From the NCBI RefSeq assembly GCF_014651055.1, contig NZ_BMWD01000047.1, positions 1 to 42,651 of the forward strand: a DNA stretch of 42,651 nt, in the 5' to 3' direction. Positions within the stretch are counted from its first letter, which is position 1. Every line of letters begins with the position of its first letter. Made by a program: the position numbers and the translations under genes. The notes below the pieces were generated by a model that saw nothing but the letters and a program-made list of their open reading frames with translations, had not been told where the DNA came from and did not search any database. Origin of the DNA: Streptomyces fructofermentans (GTDB taxonomy: Bacteria; Actinomycetota; Actinomycetes; Streptomycetales; Streptomycetaceae). Shown piece by piece: positions 7,989-16,940 of the stretch.

Positions 7989-8444
7989 GTGGGAACGCCG
8001 GTACGCACTCCGTCGGACGGACCTCCGCTGGTCACCGAGCGCGGACTCGTGGGACCCGTGCTGGAGATGGAGTTCACCGCGCGCTTCTCCCGCGGCGACG
8101 GGGAGTCCTCCGCCGAGGCGGCCGCCGTGGCGGTGACCCGGGCGATCGACGCCCCGCCCTCCTTCGTTGTTCCGGTGCTGGACGCGGGCCGCTCGGCGAG
8201 CCGGTGCCTCCTGGAGCGCAGCGCCGCCGACATGTGCAGGGTCGTCCTCACCGCGGACCGGGCGGGCATCACCGTCGCCGCCACCGACGACGTGGCGGTC
8301 TCGCTGGCCTCGGGCGACCGGGTGGGGGCAAGGCATCTGCCCGTGCTGGCCGTCGTCGACGGACTGCGGGTGCACCATGGCCCGGACGGCCATGTGTGGG
8401 TCGTCTGGAAGGGCGACTGGCGGCAGTCCCGCGACGGCCTCTGA
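7989..8444 (+). CDS. Hypothetical protein
   Basis: 151 aa, not recognised. The start is GTG 7989, chosen because GAGGAGG (7975-7981) sits 7 bases before it; a GTG at 7983 would be too close and a TTG at 7965 lacks a site. The sequence opens with a short disordered stretch, then LVGPVLEMEFTARFSRG, an Ala-rich helix (SSAEAAAVAVTRAIDAPP) and a beta-rich C-terminal half ending HVWVVWKGDWRQSRDG. There is no signal peptide or membrane segment. It stands alone, with its own presumed promoter, and is convergent with the exporter gene. Two Cys are present without a metal-binding spacing. No function is proposed. Confidence 0.65.
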   Translation: MGTPVRTPSDGPPLVTERGLVGPVLEMEFTARFSRGDGESSAEAAAVAVTRAIDAPPSFVVPVLDAGRSASRCLLERSAADMCRVVLTADRAGITVAATDDVAVSLASGDRVGARHLPVLAVVDGLRVHHGPDGHVWVVWKGDWRQSRDGL

Positions 8445-8536
8445 CACTCGCGGCGCCGCATGCCGGCCGGGAGCGCGAGCGCGGGAAGCGCGGCGAGTCC
8501 GGGAGGCGCGGAACCCCGCCCCGGCGGACGCGGAGG

Positions 8537-8570
8537 AGGGGCCGCCGTCTCCCTGAAGACGGCGGCCCCT
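8537..8570. terminator. Bidirectional terminator hairpin
   Basis: A 14-bp perfect stem (8537-8550 with 8557-8570; core GGGGCCGCCGTCT / AGACGGCGGCCCC) and a 6-base loop CCCTGA. It sits between the convergent hypothetical gene and the exporter gene and so can serve both. Confidence 0.8.
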
Positions 8571-8584
8571 CGGCTTGCGGAAGG

Positions 8585-10096
8585 TCACATGTGGACGACC
8601 GGCGCGGCGTTCGCGTCCTGCTCCTGGACCCCGGGGCGGTACAGCAGGAACGTGATCAGCGCACCCGCCACGAAGAAGCCCGCGGACCACCAGAACGCGG
8701 TGGTGTAGCTCTCGATCGTCGACTGGGCCCGGACCAGCGGGTCGGTGGTGTCCTTGCCGGCCAGGTAGCTCGTGGCGGCGCTCGCGGCGAGCGTGTTCAG
8801 CAGCGCGGTGCCGATGGAACCGCCCACCTGCTGCATGGTGTTGACGGTCGCGGAGGCGACACCCGCGTCCTCGGGGGCGACCCCGGCGGTGGCCAGGGAC
8901 ATGGCCGGCGGCATCACCATGCCGAGGCCCGCGCCGACCAGCAGCAGGGGCGGGAGCACGCCGGTCGAGAAGCTCGTGTCCAGGGCGATGCCCGTCAGCC
9001 AGGCCATGCCGAGCGCCGCGATCGCGAAACCCGCCGGGATGACGGTCCTCGGGCCGATGCGCGGCACGAGCATCGTGGTGGACACCTGGGCCATGACCAT
9101 CAGCGCGGCCATCATCGGCAGGAAGGCCAGGCCGGTCTTCGTCGGGCTGAAGCCCAGGTTCAGTTGCAGGTAGTACGTGAGGAAGAGGAAGACGCCGAAC
9201 ATGCCCGCACCGGTCACGAGGACGGCGACGAACGAGGCGGCGCGGGTCCGGTCCAGCAGGACGCGCATCGGCAGCAGCGGGTGCGCGGCGCGCGTCTGCC
9301 ACCACGTGAACGCGGTGAGCAGCAGGCCGCCCGCCACCAGGAAGCCCCAGGTCTGCGGTGAACTCCAGTCGTGCGTCTCGGCGTTGGAGAAGCCGTAGAC
9401 GACGGAGAACAGGCCCGCGGAGACCAGGGCCGCGCCCGGCAGGTCGAGCTTCGCGTTCGCGGCGTCGCGGTGGTTGCTCAGCAGCACCCAGCCGCCCGCG
9501 AAGGCGACGACGGCGAAGACCAGGTTCACGTAGAGGGTCCAGCGCCAGTCCAGGGCGTCCGTCAGCACACCGCCGAGCAGCAGGCCGATCGCGCCGCCCG
9601 CTCCCGCGATGGCGCCGTAGACGCTGAACGCCTTGGCGCGCTCCTTGGCGTCGGTGAAGGTCGTGTTCAGCAGCGAGAGCGCGGCGGGTGCGAGCAGGGC
9701 GCCGAAGACGCCCTGCAGGGCACGCGCCGTGACCAGCATGCCGAAGCTGTTCGCCGCGCCGCCGAGGACCGAGGCCGCGGCGAAGCCGGCGACACCGATG
9801 AGGAAGGCGGGCTTGCGTCCGAAGAGGTCGGCGATGCGGCCGCCCAGGAGGAGCAGGGAGGCGAAGGCCAGGGCGTAGGCCGTGACGATCCACTGCCGGT
9901 TGCCGTCCGTGAAGCCGAGGTCCGCCTGCGCGGAGGGCAGCGCGATGTTCACGATGGTCGCGTCGAGGACCACCATCAGCTGGGCGATCCCGACGATCGA
10001 GAGGATCCACCAGCGCTTCGCCGAGGGCGGTCCGCCCGCGGAGCCGGCGGGCCCCTTGCGGGCCGCGCCTTCTGACAGGGCTTGGGTCTGGGACAT
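8585..10096 (-). CDS. DHA2-family MFS drug exporter (EmrB/QacA type)
   Basis: 503 aa with about 14 hydrophobic segments, the pattern of the DHA2 (14-helix) proton-driven drug exporters. Visible family marks are the first-helix motif MVVLDATIVNIALPSAQ (LDxTIVNVALP), motif A in loop 2-3 (GGRIADLFGRKPAF), motif C in helix 5 (GGAIGLLLGGVL) and NTMQQVGGSIGTALL in the C-terminal half. ATG 10096 follows GGAG at about 10 bases. The upstream region has a clean -35/-10 pair with two palindromes (see separate entries), so the gene is very probably controlled by a TetR-type repressor that releases on drug binding. No such regulator is adjacent. The substrate is unknown. Confidence 0.93.
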   Translation of the reverse strand: MSQTQALSEGAARKGPAGSAGGPPSAKRWWILSIVGIAQLMVVLDATIVNIALPSAQADLGFTDGNRQWIVTAYALAFASLLLLGGRIADLFGRKPAFLIGVAGFAAASVLGGAANSFGMLVTARALQGVFGALLAPAALSLLNTTFTDAKERAKAFSVYGAIAGAGGAIGLLLGGVLTDALDWRWTLYVNLVFAVVAFAGGWVLLSNHRDAANAKLDLPGAALVSAGLFSVVYGFSNAETHDWSSPQTWGFLVAGGLLLTAFTWWQTRAAHPLLPMRVLLDRTRAASFVAVLVTGAGMFGVFLFLTYYLQLNLGFSPTKTGLAFLPMMAALMVMAQVSTTMLVPRIGPRTVIPAGFAIAALGMAWLTGIALDTSFSTGVLPPLLLVGAGLGMVMPPAMSLATAGVAPEDAGVASATVNTMQQVGGSIGTALLNTLAASAATSYLAGKDTTDPLVRAQSTIESYTTAFWWSAGFFVAGALITFLLYRPGVQEQDANAAPVVHM

Positions 10097-10147
10097 CGGA
10101 GCACCACTCCAGGGAGAGTTCACTGGCCGGCGAACCGGGCCACGGGA

Positions 10148-10162
10148 ACGAAACGGTTTCGT
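10148..10162. promoter_or_regulatory. Operator-like palindrome 1, exporter promoter
   Basis: ACGAAACGGTTTCGT is a perfect 7+1+7 inverted repeat just downstream of the predicted -10 box, about where transcription should start. A repressor bound here would block initiation. A related repeat lies 42-43 bases upstream (centre to centre), about four helical turns. Confidence 0.7.
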
Positions 10163-10170
10163 ACGCCTTG

Positions 10171-10199
10171 AGGCTAGACCACCTCTACCGAAACGGCAA
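10171..10199 (-). promoter_or_regulatory. Exporter gene promoter (-35 TTGCCG, -10 TAGCCT)
   Basis: On the minus strand, TTGCCG (10199-10194) and TAGCCT (10176-10171) are separated by exactly 17 bases, matching the housekeeping sigma consensus. Operator 2 overlaps the -35 box and operator 1 covers the likely start site. Confidence 0.65.
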
Positions 10200-10206
10200 A
10201 GTTTCG
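10189..10206. promoter_or_regulatory. Operator-like palindrome 2, exporter promoter
   Basis: CGAAAC-6 bases-GTTTCG shares its arms with palindrome 1 but has a longer spacer. It overlaps the -35 box of the exporter promoter. Confidence 0.6.
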
Positions 10207-10219
10207 ATAGTGGGCATCG

Positions 10220-10800
10220 TCACAGCCCCGGGCGGCCCGGGCGCGGGGCCCGCCGTGCCGGGGCCTTGCCGTGGACGCGTACGCGAGGGCAGCCGCTCGC
10301 GGGACCACCACCGGGGCCACCCGGGGCCGCCTGAGCTGTCAGGCCCGCTCAGGTTCCTGGAGTCGCCGCGCCCACCCCGGCTGCCGGGGGCTCCCGGAGT
10401 TGCTGGGGTCACCGGGCGCACCGAGCCCACTCGGGCCGTCGGAGCCGCCGGGCTACCGGAACGGTCGAGCCCACTCGGCGGCCTCGGCATCGGCGCTGCC
10501 CAGGCCGCCCAGGCCCCCGCGCCGACTCGTGACCGGGCCCGTCCGGGCCACCAGGGTCGCCGGGGACACCCGGCGCCCGGGCGACCGGAGCTTGTCGGTC
10601 CCGCTCGGGCCACCAAGGCCCACGGGGGCCGCCGGTCCCGCTCGGGCCACCAGAGCCGCCGGGCCCATCCGGCTGTCGGGGCCACCGGCCCCGCTCGGGC
10701 CACCAGGCAGCTGGACCCGCTCGCGCCACCGGGGGCACCCTGGCCCACTCGGGTCACCGGAGTCGCCGGGCCCGTGGAGTTGCCGGGCGGGTGGCGGCGT
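10220..10800. repeat. GC-rich degenerate repeat region, roughly 9-bp periodicity
   Basis: A long gene-free stretch built from variants of CTCGGGCCACC plus CCGCCGGG-type words. Copies of the CTCGGG/CTCGCG core start near 10604, 10641, 10694, 10720 and 10748, with spacings of 37, 53, 26 and 28, close to multiples of 9. Some frames on both strands read as short collagen-like Gly-X-Y runs (for example LGPPRPTGAAGPARAT). None has a ribosome site, a credible start or an uninterrupted repeat, so it is listed as repeat and not as a gene. It separates the peptide-export genes from the exporter promoter. Confidence 0.6.
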
Positions 10801-10826
10801 CGGTGACCGGGCCCGACGCCTGGCCG

Positions 10827-13658
10827 CTAGCGCATCTGCCGTCGTACCAGCTCGTGGAGACGGCCGCCGGTGTCCGCCAGGAGTTGGGCCGGTGGGCCCT
10901 GCTGGGCCACCCTGCCGTCCTCCATCACGATGACGCGGTCCGCGTCCATGACGGTGGACAGCCGGTGCGCGATGACCACGCGGGTGGCGTTCAGGGCCCG
11001 GGTGCTCTCGATGACCGTGCGCTGCGTCTCGTTGTCGAGGGCACTGGTCGCCTCGTCGAAGAACAGCACGCGCGGTCGGCGGATCAGCGCCTGCGCGATC
11101 ATCAGGCGCTGCCGCTGGCCCCCCGAGACCGCCCCGCTGCCGGAGACGATGGTGTGCAGTCCCATGGGCATGCGCCTGATGTCCTCGGCGAGACCGGCCA
11201 TCTCGGCCGCCGCCATCGCCTCCTCGGGCGTGTAGGGCTCGGTGCCGCAGATGACGTCCAGGATCGAGCCGGTGAACGGCTGCGCGTGCTGGAGCACGAC
11301 ACCGCACTGGCGGCGCACGGCCGACTGGTCCAGGGCGGCCAGGTCCTGGCCGTCGTACAGGACGCTCCCCGACAGCGGCCGGTCGAAGCCGATGAGCAGC
11401 CGCAGCAGGGTGGACTTCCCGCAGCCGCTCGGGCCGACGACCGCCACGAACTCGCCGGGCCGGATCCCGAAGGACACGTCGTCCAGGACGAGCGGCCCGT
11501 CGTCGGTGTACCGGAAGGACAGCTTCTTCGCCTCGATCGCACCCGACAGCTCGGCGGGCCGCGTACTGGCCGCCCGGACCTCGGGCGCCGCGTCGAGGAC
11601 CGGCTTGATCTCCTCGAACAGCGGCAGCGCGGCGACCACGGAGACGAACGCGCCCGTCATCTGGGTGACCGAGGTCAGCAGCATGGTCATCGAGGTGTTG
11701 AAGGTCAGGAAGGCCGCGGCCGACAGTGAACCGCGCGCGGGACCCGCCAGCAGCATGAACACGATCAGTGAGCAGAGCGGGAGGTACACCGCTCCCAGCA
11801 CCGTCGTGAGGTTCTTGATCCGGCCCACCCGCTGCTGGAGCTCCCGGCTGCGTGCGAACTCGCCGGCCCAGGCCGCGTAGGCGTAGTTCTCCGCCGCAGC
11901 CACGCGCAGCTTCGGCAGCCCCCGCAAGGTCTGGAACGCCTGGTTGTTGAGCTTGTTGCCCAGCACGACCAGTCTGCGCTGCCAGCGCACCTGCCACAGG
12001 CCGAGGCCGAGGAACACCCCGGCGATCGCCACCAGCATGCCGATCGCGGCCAGCGCCATCGGAACGCTGTACCAGAACAGCAGCGCGAGGTTCATCGCAC
12101 CGACCGTGCCCGACTGGACGACTACCGGGCCGACGCCCGCCATCAGTCGGCGGATCGCGCTGATCCCCATGGCGGCACTGGCCAGTTCACCGGTCGACCG
12201 GGAGGTGAAGAAGGCCGTCGGCAGGCGCAGCAGCCGGTCCCACACCGCCGGCTGGAGCGTCGCCTCGATCCGGCCCTCCATCCGCAGGACGGTCAGGTTC
12301 TGCATCAGCGTGAAGGCCGCCGACACGACACCCGCGACCATGATGGCCAGGCACAGCTGGACGATCAGGTCCTCCTGGGCCCTCGGCACGTACTCGCCGA
12401 GCACCTTGCCGGTCGCGACCGGCACCAGCGCGCCGAGGGCCACCGTCACCAGCCCGCCCACCGCCAGCGTGCGCAGGTCGCCGCCGGCACCGCGCAGGCT
12501 GAACCGCAGCAGCCGCAGCGGACTCTGCCGCCGCTCGGGCAGCGGCCGGTAGAACATCACCGCGCGCGGCTCGAACTCCGCCGCGTTGGCCTTCTCCACC
12601 GGAGTCTCGCGCCCGCTCGACGGATGCACCGCGACATACCCGCCGCGCCGCCACAGGAACGCCACCGGCGCACCCGAGGCGACCCGGTGCCCCACCAGCG
12701 GGCCGACGTCGTCCCGCCACCAGCGCCCGTCGAGCCGAACCCCGCGCACCCGGACCCGGGAGGCCAGCGCGATCCGCTCGACCGGGTCGAGGCGGTCGCT
12801 CTCCCCGCCACCCTGCGCGGGGTCGGCGAGCACGATGCCCCCCGCGCGGGCCACGAGCCGGCACACCGCGTACGTGGCGTCGGCGTCGGCCGCGCTCGAA
12901 CCGGCCCCCGGACGACGGGAGATGGAGGCGATCAGGGTCCGGTCGGCCTGCGCGCGAACCGCCTCGCCCGCCTTGATGCCCGCCGCCGTACGGTTCTCGT
13001 GCGCGCGCTCCACCTGCTCGATCCAGCGGTCGAGGGTGGCGAGCAGCCGGTACTGCTGGTCCACCATCGTCTGCCACAGCGCCGGGTCGATCAGCAGGTC
13101 CGAGGCCGCCTCGGCGCCGTACACGGAGCCGTACTCGACACTGCCCGGCGCCACCTGGGTCCACAGCACGTCGTCGTCCGCCGGGGCCGCGTCCCGGTCG
13201 CCCGCGAGCGGCGCCGCGAACAGGATGGCCAGACCGCGCCCGACCCCGAGGGACAGGGCGTACTCCAGCGGGCTCGTGGCCGGGGGCACGTACTGCGGAG
13301 TGCCGTACGCGTCGTACGTCCAGGTCTCGGTCCGCGGGGCCCGGTGCAGTTCGCGCAGCGGGACACGGCGCAGCACGCAGGCGCGCAGCGGCCTGCCCAC
13401 GAGGGTGTGCTGCGGACCGGTGACCGGGCCGAGCAGCAGCGAACCCGCCTCCAGGCGCCCGAGGTGGTGCCAGTGGCCCTGCTCGACCGCGTCCACGGCG
13501 AACAGGTCCATCGCTCCCGACGCCACGACCCACAGGACGTGCGGGCCTTCGAGGTCCAGGCGGGTGAGGCCGGAGCAGTCGACCGGGGCGCCCATGCCGC
13601 CGAGCGCGCCGAGCACGTAGTCGTCGCCGGCCGCCGGCCGCTGGTGGACGGACGTCAT
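10827..13658 (-). CDS. NHLP-type bacteriocin export ABC transporter, permease/ATPase subunit 2
   Basis: 943 aa. Residues 1 to about 430 form a long cytoplasmic N-terminal region typical of NHLM ABC2 proteins and lacking a C39 peptidase. A six-helix ABC exporter membrane domain follows (about 440-690) and then the ATPase: Walker A GPSGCGKST, signature VSGGQRQR, Walker B VLFFDEATSALD, H-loop VIAHRLST. The start ATG 13658 lies one base after the TGA of the C39-transporter gene, so the two are co-translated and probably work as a pair. In NHLP export loci this second transporter accompanies the peptidase-containing one and the HlyD-like adaptor. It is the last gene of the operon. The division of labour between the two transporters is not known from sequence. 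Confidence 0.9.
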   Translation of the reverse strand: MTSVHQRPAAGDDYVLGALGGMGAPVDCSGLTRLDLEGPHVLWVVASGAMDLFAVDAVEQGHWHHLGRLEAGSLLLGPVTGPQHTLVGRPLRACVLRRVPLRELHRAPRTETWTYDAYGTPQYVPPATSPLEYALSLGVGRGLAILFAAPLAGDRDAAPADDDVLWTQVAPGSVEYGSVYGAEAASDLLIDPALWQTMVDQQYRLLATLDRWIEQVERAHENRTAAGIKAGEAVRAQADRTLIASISRRPGAGSSAADADATYAVCRLVARAGGIVLADPAQGGGESDRLDPVERIALASRVRVRGVRLDGRWWRDDVGPLVGHRVASGAPVAFLWRRGGYVAVHPSSGRETPVEKANAAEFEPRAVMFYRPLPERRQSPLRLLRFSLRGAGGDLRTLAVGGLVTVALGALVPVATGKVLGEYVPRAQEDLIVQLCLAIMVAGVVSAAFTLMQNLTVLRMEGRIEATLQPAVWDRLLRLPTAFFTSRSTGELASAAMGISAIRRLMAGVGPVVVQSGTVGAMNLALLFWYSVPMALAAIGMLVAIAGVFLGLGLWQVRWQRRLVVLGNKLNNQAFQTLRGLPKLRVAAAENYAYAAWAGEFARSRELQQRVGRIKNLTTVLGAVYLPLCSLIVFMLLAGPARGSLSAAAFLTFNTSMTMLLTSVTQMTGAFVSVVAALPLFEEIKPVLDAAPEVRAASTRPAELSGAIEAKKLSFRYTDDGPLVLDDVSFGIRPGEFVAVVGPSGCGKSTLLRLLIGFDRPLSGSVLYDGQDLAALDQSAVRRQCGVVLQHAQPFTGSILDVICGTEPYTPEEAMAAAEMAGLAEDIRRMPMGLHTIVSGSGAVSGGQRQRLMIAQALIRRPRVLFFDEATSALDNETQRTVIESTRALNATRVVIAHRLSTVMDADRVIVMEDGRVAQQGPPAQLLADTGGRLHELVRRQMR

Positions 13659-13659
13659 C

Positions 13660-15936
13660 TCAACGCTCCCCGACCAGTTCGGCGTACGCGCCGCCGGCCG
13701 CCATCAGGGCGTCGTGCCGCCCGCGTTCCACGACCGTGCCGTGCTGGAGGACCACGATCTCGTCGCTGTCCCGCACGGTGCTCAACCTGTGCGCGATCAC
13801 CACGCAGGCGCAGCCGCGCCGCCGCAGGTTGTCGATGACGGTCTGCTCGGTCTCCGCGTCCAGCGCGCTGGTCACCTCGTCCAGCACCAGGATGCTGGGC
13901 CTGCGCACCAACGCCCGCGCTATTTCGAGGCGTTGGCGCTGACCGCCGGAGAAGTTGCGACCGTCCTGCTCGACCCTGCTGTGGACACCGCCCGGACGGC
14001 GCATCACCACGTCGTACAGGACCGCGTCCCGCAGCGCGGCGTCGACGGCCTCGTCCGGGACCGAGGGGTCCCACAGCGCGATGTTGTCGCGGACCGTCCC
14101 CTCGAAGAGGAAGACGTCCTGGTCGACGAAGGAGACGGAGGCCGCGAGGGCACCGCGGGGAATGTCCTCCAGACGCTGTCCGTCGATGCGGATCACTCCC
14201 TCCCAGGGCGCGTACAGCCCCGAGATCAGCCGGGAGACCGTCGACTTGCCGCTGCCGGAGCCGCCGACGAGGGCCACCTGCCGCCCCGGGCCGACCGACA
14301 GCGAGAACCCCGACAGGAGCGGCGCGTCGAGCGGGCTGTACCCGAACGTGATGTTCTCCAGCTCGACATGGCCCTGCAGCCTGCGCGTCCCGTCGCCGCC
14401 GCGCCTGGCGTACAGCGGGTCGGCCGCGAAGTTCTCGACGTCCTTCAGCCGGGCCACGTCCGCCGCGAAGTCCTGGATGCGGCCCGCGACTCCGTTGAGC
14501 CGGGTGATCGGCGCGGTGAAGCGGGTCACCAGCGCCTGGAACGCCACGAGCAGCCCGACACTGATGTGCCCCTCCACGGCCCGCAGTCCGCCGATCCACA
14601 GGATCAGCGCGCTGTTGAACGTGGCCAGCATCGGCGCGACGACACCCAGCCAGGCGCTCGGCACCCCGAGCCGCTGCTGCTCCTCCAGCGTGGTCGCGTG
14701 CTGCCCGGCCCACTTGCGGAAGTAGCCGTCCTCGCCGCCGGTTGCCTTCATCGTCTCGATCAACTGGAGGCCCGTGTAGGCGGTGTTGGTCAGGCGCGCG
14801 TTGTCGGCACGCAGCTTGGCCGTCCGGGTCGCCCGCAACCGGATCACCACCCGCATCGCCACGATGTTGAGCAGCGCGACCCCGATTCCCACGGCGGTGA
14901 GCTGCGGGTCGTAGGTGTAGAGCAGCACGGCGTACAGGACGACGACCACGGCGTCCACGCCCGCCGCCGCGAGGTCACGCGCGAGGGTCTCGGCCACGGC
15001 GTCGTTGGACTGGAGGCGCTGCACGAGGTCGGCCGGGCTGCGCTGGGCGAAGAAGGTGACGGGCAGCCGCAGCAGGTGCCTGAGGAACTTCGCGCTGCTG
15101 AGAGTGGACGAGATGAGCCGTCCGCGCAGCAGGTTCGCCTGCTGCAGCCAGGTCAGCACGACCGTCAGCAGAACCGTCGCGCCCATCGACGCGAACAGCA
15201 CCCCGAGCAGCGAGGTCTGCCCGCCGATCAGGAACATGTCGATATAGGTGCGGCTCAGCGCGGGCACCGCGGCCCCGACGGCCACCAGCAGCAGGCTGGC
15301 GAGGACCGCGGCCGGCATGGTGCCCGAAGTGCCGCGCAGCCGGGCCGGCATGGCGCCCAGGACTCCGGGCCTGCGGCCGCCCTTCTTGAAGTCCGGGCCC
15401 GGCTCCAGGACCAGCACGACCCCCGTGAAGCTGGTGTCGAAGTCCTCCATCGGGACGAAACGCCGGCCCTTGCCAGGGTCGTTGATGTGCACGCCCCGCC
15501 GGCCGAGGCGGCGCCCGATGCCGTCGTGGACGACGTAGTGGTTGAACTCCCAGAACAGGATCGCCGGGGCCCGCACCTCGGCGAGTGCGGCGGTGTCCAT
15601 CTGCATACCTTTGGCCGTCAGCCCGTAACTCCGCGCCGCCTTCAGCAGGTTGCTGGCCCGCGATCCGTCGCGCGAGACGCCGCAGGCGATGCGCAGCTCC
15701 TCCAGCGGTACGTACCTGCCGTAGTGGCCGAGCACCATCGCGAGCGAGGCGGCGCCGCACTCGACGGCCTCCATCTGCAGCACGGTGGGCGTGCGCACGG
15801 ACCGGCTCCGGGCCCTGGGGACCACGGGCCCGCGCGGCGCGGCACGTCTGCGGCCCCGTACCGGGGGCGGTGCGGCGGATTCCTTCGCGGTGGAACTCGT
15901 CGAGGGCTCCGCGGTGTCGCGGGGGGTGGTCGTCAC
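13660..15936 (-). CDS. NHLP-type bacteriocin export ABC transporter with C39 peptidase domain
   Basis: About 758 aa. After a Pro/Arg-rich start, residues about 48-180 are a C39 cysteine peptidase: catalytic Cys60 in MEAVECGAASLAMVL, His in FNHYVVHDG and Asp in HINDPGKG. This domain cuts double-glycine leaders while the peptide is exported. A six-helix membrane domain (about 210-480) and an ATPase (about 515-750) follow, with Walker A GGSGSGKST, signature FSGGQRQR, Walker B ILVLDEVTSALD. The start chosen is GTG 15936, whose last two bases share the TGA of the upstream adaptor gene (GTGA overlap); TTG 15948 is possible but has no better ribosome site. Its obvious substrate is the GG-leader peptide encoded 1 kb upstream. 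Confidence 0.92.
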   Translation of the reverse strand: MTTTPRDTAEPSTSSTAKESAAPPPVRGRRRAAPRGPVVPRARSRSVRTPTVLQMEAVECGAASLAMVLGHYGRYVPLEELRIACGVSRDGSRASNLLKAARSYGLTAKGMQMDTAALAEVRAPAILFWEFNHYVVHDGIGRRLGRRGVHINDPGKGRRFVPMEDFDTSFTGVVLVLEPGPDFKKGGRRPGVLGAMPARLRGTSGTMPAAVLASLLLVAVGAAVPALSRTYIDMFLIGGQTSLLGVLFASMGATVLLTVVLTWLQQANLLRGRLISSTLSSAKFLRHLLRLPVTFFAQRSPADLVQRLQSNDAVAETLARDLAAAGVDAVVVVLYAVLLYTYDPQLTAVGIGVALLNIVAMRVVIRLRATRTAKLRADNARLTNTAYTGLQLIETMKATGGEDGYFRKWAGQHATTLEEQQRLGVPSAWLGVVAPMLATFNSALILWIGGLRAVEGHISVGLLVAFQALVTRFTAPITRLNGVAGRIQDFAADVARLKDVENFAADPLYARRGGDGTRRLQGHVELENITFGYSPLDAPLLSGFSLSVGPGRQVALVGGSGSGKSTVSRLISGLYAPWEGVIRIDGQRLEDIPRGALAASVSFVDQDVFLFEGTVRDNIALWDPSVPDEAVDAALRDAVLYDVVMRRPGGVHSRVEQDGRNFSGGQRQRLEIARALVRRPSILVLDEVTSALDAETEQTVIDNLRRRGCACVVIAHRLSTVRDSDEIVVLQHGTVVERGRHDALMAAGGAYAELVGER

Positions 15937-16739
15937 GGCAGCAGCCAATCGATCGGACGCTGATCGGCCAGGCGGATCGAACCGGAGGCCGCGGTCATGG
16001 AGTCCAGCCGGAACGGGGGGCCCTCGGCGGACGACCAGGCGTAGCCGGACGGCGTTCCCGGGGACCGGTCGAGACGGACCAGTACGGCCACCGGCCTGCC
16101 CTTCTTCGTGAACTGCTCGCCCAGTTGGGCGTCACCGAGGAAACCGGCGATCTGCTGCCTGCTCTGCGCGGTCCGGTCGACGGACTTCACGTGACCGCGC
16201 AGGACGCCGAACCGCTGGGTGGGCGCCGACGGCAGGGTGAGGTCCACAGCGGCGTCCGGGGGAATGGCGGCGGCGTTCTCGGCGGGCACGTACACCGTCG
16301 CGTAGAGGGGGTCGTCGGCGTCGGCGACCTTCTCCACGGCGGCCACGTTCGCGCCGGTGCTGATGATCGCGCCGATCGTCGCGGCGAGGCCGGTCACGCG
16401 CCCGGCGGCGACGCTGCGTACGACCGTCTCGCCCTTCTGCGTGCGCACCTTGAGCACGGGGGCGTTCGCGCCGACGCGCCGGCCCTGCTCGGCGAGGACG
16501 GCGGTCACCTGGCCGGAGACGGGGCTCTGGAGGACGTAACTGCCCTGCCCGTGCGTGAGGATGGCGGGCGCGCTCACCGTGGACGCGACGGATCCCGTCA
16601 CGGCCCAGACGCACGCGGCGGCCATGACGGCCACGGTGACGGACAGCACGAGCCAGCCCTGCGGGCGGGCGAAACGGACCGGGAGGTCGAGTTCTTCGGG
16701 CGACTGGAGCTTGGCGAGGGCCTGTTGACGGAACTGCAC
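15933..16739 (-). CDS. HlyD-like adaptor of NHLP-type bacteriocin export system
   Basis: 268 aa. One membrane helix near the N-terminus (about 29-50, GWLVLSVTVAVMAAACVWAV) is followed by a membrane-fusion/HlyD-like domain with two lipoyl-like halves (LQSPVSGQVTAVLAEQGRRV and VAAGRVTGLAATIGAIISTG). The size and layout fit the NHLM secretion protein family that partners two ABC transporters. GTG 16739 is preceded by GGGGGAAG. Its stop overlaps the start of the C39 transporter by four bases. In a Gram-positive cell with no outer membrane it probably guides the peptide through the cell envelope; that is inference. Confidence 0.88.
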   Translation of the reverse strand: MQFRQQALAKLQSPEELDLPVRFARPQGWLVLSVTVAVMAAACVWAVTGSVASTVSAPAILTHGQGSYVLQSPVSGQVTAVLAEQGRRVGANAPVLKVRTQKGETVVRSVAAGRVTGLAATIGAIISTGANVAAVEKVADADDPLYATVYVPAENAAAIPPDAAVDLTLPSAPTQRFGVLRGHVKSVDRTAQSRQQIAGFLGDAQLGEQFTKKGRPVAVLVRLDRSPGTPSGYAWSSAEGPPFRLDSMTAASGSIRLADQRPIDWLLP

Positions 16740-16877
16740 GGGTCTTCCCCCACCTGCGAGTGGCCGACGAGCGACTCTGAACGGGCCGCCGGGCAGGGCG
16801 GATCGGCCGTTGGGCCGGTACGGGCCGGGCGGCCCCGGGAGGGCATCGGGGGGCCGCCCGGCCCCGGCACGGCATCC

Positions 16878-16914
16878 GGGAGCCCCGGAACCGGGTGACG
16901 GTTCCGGGGCCCCT
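16878..16914 (-). terminator. Hairpin between peptide gene and export genes
   Basis: GCCCCGGAACC (16882-16892) pairs with GGTTCCGGGGC (16900-16910): an 11-bp stem with a 7-base loop, extendable by three pairs past one mismatch. It lies 30 bases after the peptide gene stop and about 140 bases before the adaptor start. This is the classic place for a partial terminator that keeps peptide mRNA abundant while letting some transcripts read into the transporter genes. Confidence 0.7.
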
Positions 16915-16940
16915 CGGCACGCCGAACGATCACGAAGTGA

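Noticed and set aside
7797..10010. A 737-codon minus-strand open frame over the exporter and hypothetical genes
   Set aside because: Runs out of frame through a 14-helix exporter with clear motifs and across its terminator; no domain of its own.
10271..10933. Possible collagen-like protein gene
   Set aside because: Gly-X-Y pattern is broken, no ribosome site or start, and the frame runs into the antisense of the ABC transporter gene.
13714..15963. A 749-codon plus-strand open frame opposite the C39 transporter gene
   Set aside because: Antisense shadow of a well-supported gene; composition (Arg/His/Gln-rich) matches reverse reading of high-GC codons.
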